Positions 59,592-64,000 of a stretch of 64,000 nt of DNA are shown one piece after another (the first letter of the stretch is position 1; every line of letters starts with the position of its first letter). The translations under genes and the position numbers were made by a program. Origin of the DNA: Tropicibacter oceani (GTDB taxonomy: Bacteria; Pseudomonadota; Alphaproteobacteria; Rhodobacterales; Rhodobacteraceae); assembly GCF_029958925.1 (NCBI RefSeq), contig NZ_CP124616.1:2170001-2234000 (forward strand), given 5' to 3'. Under the pieces are notes generated by a model. The model did not search any database. It saw only the letters and a list, made by a program, of their open reading frames with translations, and was not told the origin of the DNA.

Positions 59592-61502
59592 TCAAGGCCG
59601 GGGTGCAGCGATGCGCCCCGGTTTTGTTTTTGGCAACCAGGCAAGGTGATCGCCTTGCAGGGGTTTGCGGTTGCGGCGATGGCGCAGCACCAGCCGCGTC
59701 GCATGGCCTTCGCGCAGCATCGGCCGGGCCGGGATCAGGCTTGCGAACAGCGCCAGGTATTCGTCGGCGCGCCCCTGCGGCAGCGCCGCCAGGCTGGCAT
59801 CACCGGGAAAGAAGCTTTCGCTGTGGCAGCCTTCGGCCTCGACGATTTCGTGGCGGGCAAAGACCAGGTGCACATAGCGCACCCCGACATCGGGCGTCAG
59901 CTGCCGGACCCCGGGCAGGACGCACAGCTTGCGCGCGGGCACCAGCGCCTCGTCCTCGCCCAGCATGCGCCGCACGATGGGGCCGCAGATCAGGATCCGG
60001 TGTTGAGGCGACACCGTCAGATCGCGCGCCGGTACCCCCAGCGCCAGCGCCCCGGCCTTGATCCGGATCGGGCACAGATGCGGGTCCTTGCGCAGATCAT
60101 CGGGGGACAGGTGGCGCACCGCCCGCCGTTTCAGCCGCTGAAACCCGTTGTCGCGGGTCCAGACCAGATCGCCGCGCCGCAGGGTTTCGATGCGCACCGG
60201 GCCGCGTTTGGTGCGCACCAGCGTCCCGGTGGTGAAGCAGGCCACCATCACGTTGCTGCCGCTGATCTGGCCGGGGGCAAAGTTCAGCACCCGCACCGTG
60301 CCGGCCCCGGCGGCGGCGGGCAGCGATCCCCGGCTTAGGTCGATCACCGTATCCGCACCCGACGCGACAGCGGCATCCATCGCCTCTTGCAGGTTGTCGA
60401 AATACAGCGACAGGTCGAGGTCATCCATGGTTTCATCGAAATCGGTGATCACGTCCTCTTCGCTGCCGGTGGCGTCGATCCTGAAAAAATCCGCCTCCAG
60501 CCCGCCGGTCAGCGTGTCGCTGCCCGCGCCGCCGATCAGGGTGTCGCGGCCATCGCCGCCCTCCAGCAGGTCATTGCCCCCGGCGCCGGACAACAGGTCG
60601 TCACCGCCCGCGCCCAGCAGGGTGTCAGCATTGACGCCGCCATAAATGTCCTCGTGAAAGAATTGCCCCTGCACGGTGGTCGCGGTCGATCCGGCCGTCT
60701 GCCCGGACAGCAGCACATTGCGGGCGAAATCATCGGCGGTGCGGGCATCGGCGCCGGTCAACCCCTGGATCGAGGCGGCAAGGTCGGCGTAGTGGGGCGA
60801 AAACGCGGTGACATCGGCGAAGTATTCGTCCGGGATCGGATCGGGATAATCAATGCTGCCGGCGCGCGTCACCGTGCCGATGGCATAGGTTTCCGTCGTG
60901 CCGTCGCCATCCGCGTCATATTCCAGATAGGTGCCGCCGCCCGACATGCCGGTCAGAACCTGCGCACCGTCAATCGAGAAATAGCCCCCCGCATCCCCCG
61001 CCACGTCCTGCGCCGTGTAGCCGTCGATGGCGCCCGAGGTTTCGTGCAGCGTGCCCTCCTGGCCATCAAGCGAGGTCGCGCTGCCCGGGTAGCCGGTGAT
61101 ATGGACCGTGCCGGTCAGATCCACCGGGTCGTTGGCGATCAGCATGGGCACCGCCGCGCCATCATAGAATTCGCCGCTGGACAGCCGGTCGCCCACATGC
61201 AGCGCCATGTCATAGCCGGCCTTGATGGCGTCGGGGCTGCCGTCGCCGTTCAGATCGTCGCGATAGGAATCCCACTGCGCGCTGTCGGCAGGCAGGGTAT
61301 AGTCGTATTCGGTGGTGCGGTGTTCTTCGCTTTCGCCGGTCAGGGATCGTTGCGGCACCGCCTTGGAACTGCCGCCCGGCGACGGGTAGTGGTTGGCGCT
61401 GAAATAGATGCCGCCGCCAATATGCAGCCCCGAGAATTTCACGTCGACTGACGCCAGGTGGCGCAGCTCGGTCGTGTCCGGATCGACGATGGTCACTGTC
61501 AT
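59592..61502 (-). CDS. secreted trypsin-like protease domain fused to RTX repeats and a Hint domain
   Basis: A 636-residue multidomain protein without a signal peptide, suited to type I secretion. Residues 1-250 look trypsin-like: a candidate triad is His38 (SANHYP), Asp98 (GYDMALH) and Ser187 (TGMSGGG). Two dockerin-like calcium loops (DLNGDGSPD, DADGDGTTE) lie in this part. Residues about 288-340 are RTX repeats (GGDGRDTLIGGAGSDTLTGG). Residues about 420-570 are a Hint domain (ACFTTGTLVRTKRGPVRIET, VSPQHRILICG). The Hint domain might self-cleave to release the protease; no experimental basis is claimed. Confidence 0.82.
   Translation of the reverse strand: MTVTIVDPDTTELRHLASVDVKFSGLHIGGGIYFSANHYPSPGGSSKAVPQRSLTGESEEHRTTEYDYTLPADSAQWDSYRDDLNGDGSPDAIKAGYDMALHVGDRLSSGEFYDGAAVPMLIANDPVDLTGTVHITGYPGSATSLDGQEGTLHETSGAIDGYTAQDVAGDAGGYFSIDGAQVLTGMSGGGTYLEYDADGDGTTETYAIGTVTRAGSIDYPDPIPDEYFADVTAFSPHYADLAASIQGLTGADARTADDFARNVLLSGQTAGSTATTVQGQFFHEDIYGGVNADTLLGAGGDDLLSGAGGNDLLEGGDGRDTLIGGAGSDTLTGGLEADFFRIDATGSEEDVITDFDETMDDLDLSLYFDNLQEAMDAAVASGADTVIDLSRGSLPAAAGAGTVRVLNFAPGQISGSNVMVACFTTGTLVRTKRGPVRIETLRRGDLVWTRDNGFQRLKRRAVRHLSPDDLRKDPHLCPIRIKAGALALGVPARDLTVSPQHRILICGPIVRRMLGEDEALVPARKLCVLPGVRQLTPDVGVRYVHLVFARHEIVEAEGCHSESFFPGDASLAALPQGRADEYLALFASLIPARPMLREGHATRLVLRHRRNRKPLQGDHLAWLPKTKPGRIAAPRP
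59598..59631 (+). terminator. terminator after sodB
   Basis: CCGGGG-t-GCA-gcga-TGC-g-CCCCGG followed by TTTTGTTTTT, a strong factor-independent terminator. It overlaps the 3' coding end of the convergent protease-Hint gene. Confidence 0.85.
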
Positions 61503-61721
61503 CTCGAAACAAGGCTCCGTTTGGCAGAAGGTGGCGGAACGCCGTGGCCCGTGACGGGCCTGCCGCCTGTCCCTTGGCTAGGAACACAATGGGGCATCCT
61601 TGGGGCGAATTGACCGCAAACCGGGAACCACCCCGGGGTTTTTGCACTTATCCTTAACAAGGGATAAAGCGCCGCGCGCCTCGGCGCGCGACTGTCCCCA
61701 AGACACAAAGGGAGATTTGAC

Positions 61722-62177
61722 ATGGCCATCTTGACAAAAGGCACCTGGGTTCTGATCGCGGACGGCGAAAAGGCTCTTTTCCTGCGCAACGACGTCGACG
61801 CCCAGGACCCCGACCTTAACGTCATGCGCATCGAGGAACAGGATAATCCGGCGGACCGCGATCAATCCACCGACCGCGCCGGGCGCAAGGCTGGTGGCGG
61901 GCCATCGCCGAAATCGGCCATGTCCGAAACCGACTGGCACCAGCTGGCCAAGGACCGTTTTGCCGATGAGCTGGCCGAGATCCTCTTTGGCCTGGCCCAT
62001 CGCGGCGCCTTTGACCGCATCGTTCTGGTCGCGCCCCCTGCAACCTTGGGCGAATTGCGCGGCAAGCTGCACAAGGAGGTCAGCGCCCGCGTCGTGGCCG
62101 AGGTCGACAAGACACTGACCAACCACCCGATCGACAAGATCGAGAAACTGCTCAAGGCCGAACTGGAAAGCGCCTGA
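61722..62177 (+). CDS. host-attachment (AtsE-like, PF10116-type) protein
   Basis: A 151-residue protein related to proteins described as required for host-cell attachment. The N-terminal part (TWVLIADGEKALFLRN) and the C-terminal FDRIVLVAPPATLGELRGKL and HPIDKIEKLLKAEL fit the family, which has an eRF1-like fold and unclear biochemical function. GGGAGA precedes the ATG. In the 219-base upstream gap an inverted repeat TTATCC-N8-GGATAA and a CGCGCC palindrome occur, without an obvious promoter. Confidence 0.85.
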   Translation: MAILTKGTWVLIADGEKALFLRNDVDAQDPDLNVMRIEEQDNPADRDQSTDRAGRKAGGGPSPKSAMSETDWHQLAKDRFADELAEILFGLAHRGAFDRIVLVAPPATLGELRGKLHKEVSARVVAEVDKTLTNHPIDKIEKLLKAELESA

Positions 62178-62255
62178 CGCCGTGCCCCTTGCCCCCTTGT
62201 CCTTGTCGGCCCGCTTGCGTAGCGTCGCGCGGGCAGTCAGGGGCAGGGGCAGGGC

Positions 62256-63170
62256 ATGAGCGACAGCAAGACCGGCATTCTGGCCATGATCGGCGCCTGC
62301 GTGATCTGGGGCCTGTCGCCTTTGTATTACAAACTTCTGACCCATGTGCCGCCGCTTGAACTGCTGGCGCATCGCACGCTGTGGTCGCTGGCGATCTTTG
62401 CCGGGCTTCTGGCGGTTCAGGGGCGGCTGGGCGCACTGCGCGCCGCGCTGGGCAGTCCGCGCGCCGTGGCGATCCTGGGCGTTGCGGCGCTGATGATTTC
62501 CGCCAACTGGTTCCTGTTCATCTTTTCGGTCCAGATCGGCCGGGTGACGGAAACCTCTCTTGGGTACTACATGTTCCCCCTGGTTGCGGTGGTGCTGGGC
62601 GTCGTCGTCATGAAGGAACGGCTGGGCCCCTGGAAATGGGCCTCGGTTGCGCTGGCGGCGCTGGGCGTGGCGCAGCTGACCTGGGGGCTGGGGGCCGCGC
62701 CGTGGATTTCCCTGACGCTGGCCTCGACCTTTGGCCTGTACGGGATCATCAAGAAACGCCTGAACACCGGTCCTGTGGTGTCGGTCACCGCCGAGGTGGC
62801 GCTGCTGTCGCCAATCGGGATCGTCTGGCTGGCCTGGCTGCACAGCCACGGCCAAGGCGTGTTCGGGCAGGACCTGCAAACCTCGGGTCTGCTGGCCTTT
62901 TCCGGACTGCTGACCGCGCTGCCGTTGGTCCTGTTTTCAAAGGCCGCGCAAAAGGTGTCTCTGTCCACGGTGGGCCTGCTGCAATACATCAATCCGACGC
63001 TGCAATTCCTTTGCGCCGTGGCGATCTTTGGCGAAACCTTTACCGGATACCACATGATCGCCTTTGCGATGATCTGGCTGGCGCTGGCGATCTATTCCGG
63101 GGTCAGCATCGCTCAGGACAGGGCGCGGCGCAAAAGGCCGGCGACTTCTTCGGCCGTGGCGCCGCACTGA
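62256..63170 (+). CDS. rarD: RarD-type EamA transporter
   Basis: A 304-residue drug/metabolite transporter with about ten helices. The RarD signature is visible in WGLSPLYYKLLTHVPPLELL, AHRTLWSLAIFAGLL, ISANWFLFIFSVQIGRVTETSLGYY and LQYINPTLQFLCAVAIFGE. The substrate is unknown; RarD was named for chloramphenicol sensitivity. The 3' end overlaps the convergent LOG-family gene by 58 bases. Confidence 0.92.
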   Translation: MSDSKTGILAMIGACVIWGLSPLYYKLLTHVPPLELLAHRTLWSLAIFAGLLAVQGRLGALRAALGSPRAVAILGVAALMISANWFLFIFSVQIGRVTETSLGYYMFPLVAVVLGVVVMKERLGPWKWASVALAALGVAQLTWGLGAAPWISLTLASTFGLYGIIKKRLNTGPVVSVTAEVALLSPIGIVWLAWLHSHGQGVFGQDLQTSGLLAFSGLLTALPLVLFSKAAQKVSLSTVGLLQYINPTLQFLCAVAIFGETFTGYHMIAFAMIWLALAIYSGVSIAQDRARRKRPATSSAVAPH

Positions 63171-63664
63171 ACGAAATCCAGCAGGCTGTCCTCGGCAAAG
63201 CCATGGTCCACCGTGTGCTGAAGCAGCGCGCGCAGCGGCCCCCAATAGCCCTGCGCATCCAGCAGCACGATCGGCTTGTCATGCAGGCCCAGCTGCCGCC
63301 ATGTCAGCACCTCAAAGAATTCATCCAGCGATCCCGGCCCGCCCGGCATCACCACCACCGCATCGGCGTTCATCAACATGACCTTCTTGCGTTCATGCAT
63401 GGTTTCGGTGACGACAAAGGTGGTCAGATCGGTCTTGCCAACCTCGGCGCGCAGCAGGTGCACGGGGATGACGCCAAAGGTCGCGCCGCCGGCCTGCTGG
63501 GTGGCGCGCGCGATGGTGCCCATCAGCCCGACATCGCCGGCCCCGTAGACCAGCCGCCACCCCTCGGCGGCGATGATCTGGCCAAGCGCGGCGGCCTCGC
63601 CTGCATAGGCAGTCTGGGTGCCAAGGCGCGACCCGCAATAGACGCAGATGGATTTTTGGGACAT
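63113..63664 (-). CDS. TIGR00730/LOG-family nucleotide 5'-monophosphate nucleosidase
   Basis: A 183-residue Rossmann-like protein with the family motifs GSRLG near the N-terminus, YGAGDVGLMGTIARA and PGGPGSLDEFFEVLTW (PGGxGTxxE). LOG proteins cleave cytokinin riboside monophosphates or AMP to base and ribose phosphate; bacterial members often act on AMP or other purine nucleotides. ATG 63664 begins the domain (SICVYCGSRLG). The last 58 bases overlap rarD tail to tail. Confidence 0.9.
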   Translation of the reverse strand: MSQKSICVYCGSRLGTQTAYAGEAAALGQIIAAEGWRLVYGAGDVGLMGTIARATQQAGGATFGVIPVHLLRAEVGKTDLTTFVVTETMHERKKVMLMNADAVVVMPGGPGSLDEFFEVLTWRQLGLHDKPIVLLDAQGYWGPLRALLQHTVDHGFAEDSLLDFVQCGATAEEVAGLLRRALS

Positions 63665-63780
63665 GGGGCGGCTCCGGGCTTGGGCGAAATGGGCTTTTGA
63701 CCGTTGATAGGCCGCTTGATATACACGCTCAACCGCGCGTATGCGCGCGGCAGGGGATGAACGCAGGTCATGGAACGTCA

Positions 63781-64000
63781 ATGAGCAAACTGGCACAGAA
63801 CGCCGCGATTGGCGGAATGGCGACAGCGGCCGTGGCGCTGGGCCTTGTGGTCACCGGCGTGATCGACCTGGGCAAAGCCCTGGGCCGCGACCCCGCGCCG
63901 GAACCTGCGGCCCTTATGGCACCCGATGGGGACAGCCCCGTACAGCCCGCCGCACCCGCGGCCCGGGGCGCCTCGCTGACCGCCGCGGCGCCGCCGCCCG
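63781..64000 (+). CDS. partial membrane-anchored protein, cut by the window end
   Basis: A frame starting MSKLAQNAAIGGMATAAVAL with a transmembrane helix (about 8-30) and then a Pro/Ala-rich low-complexity stretch (APAARGASLTAAAPPP) that continues past the edge. Anchors followed by such linkers often precede LysM or other envelope domains in this family, but the domain is not in the window. It is divergent from the LOG-family gene, 116 bases apart. Confidence 0.6.
   Translation, partial: MSKLAQNAAIGGMATAAVALGLVVTGVIDLGKALGRDPAPEPAALMAPDGDSPVQPAAPAARGASLTAAAPPP

Noticed and set aside
1-64000. tRNA or rRNA genes, including a tRNA attachment site for the island
   Set aside because: No cloverleaf with a GGTTCRA arm or rRNA sequence was noticed by eye; the island att site is in dusA, not a tRNA. 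A covariance-model search would be decisive.

Overview
The window is high-GC DNA from an alphaproteobacterium, most likely of the Rhodobacteraceae (Roseobacter group). Supporting this are a box-type benzoyl-CoA cluster, a four-subunit sarcosine oxidase operon, the acetate-symporter/DUF4212/DUF294 neighbourhood, TRAP transport genes, Hint/RTX secreted proteins, and GC-hairpin/GATATTT intergenic repeats typical of the family. These assignments rest on recognition of protein families by eye; no database search was run.

Layout. 1-9.7 kb: aerobic benzoyl-CoA epoxidation cluster (alpha/beta hydrolase, DUF309, boxC, boxB, a 55-residue 4Fe-4S protein, boxA, thioesterase, boxR, enoyl-CoA hydratase/3-hydroxyacyl-CoA dehydrogenase). 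It carries palindromic candidate BoxR operators and an FNR-type box. 9.8-18.5 kb (minus strand): acetate module with acs, adk, DUF4212 plus sodium:solute symporter, a cNMP/CBS/DUF294 regulator, an unknown membrane protein and a membrane-anchored PAS-DnaQ exonuclease. 18.9-22.1 kb: DctPQM TRAP transporter. 22.1-36.1 kb: exopolysaccharide locus with polymerase, chain-length protein, LuxR-type response regulator, a WecG/sugar-phosphotransferase fusion, a periplasmic protein plus hybrid histidine kinase, Wza-like exporter, flippase and three glycosyltransferases. A palindrome (CTAYCCG-N2-CGGRTAG) recurs four times here, each time about 80-95 bases before a start codon. 36.1-39.1 kb: DUF2585, a hexahaem cytochrome, and an outer-membrane barrel with a dihaem head.

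39.2-47.6 kb: an 8.2-kb integrative island inserted in dusA. It has a tyrosine recombinase, 152-bp flanking repeats that duplicate the dusA 5' region, a peroxidase operon (truncated vanadium haloperoxidase, coiled-coil membrane protein, unknown 466-residue protein, DyP peroxidase), an IS5-family element and a decayed IS3-family element. 47.5-52.7 kb: dusA, a TauE/SafE exporter, an RTX protein, and minus-strand DUF1289, ruvX and ccmI. 52.9-58.2 kb: soxBDAG. 58.4-64 kb: a small secreted protein, sodB, a protease-like/RTX/Hint protein, a host-attachment family protein, rarD, a LOG-family gene and a truncated reading frame at the window edge.

The best candidates for something undescribed are the cytochrome/dihaem-barrel pair, the exopolysaccharide regulon with its own phosphorelay and operator, and the peroxidase operon on the dusA island. 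No tRNA, rRNA or CRISPR array was seen.
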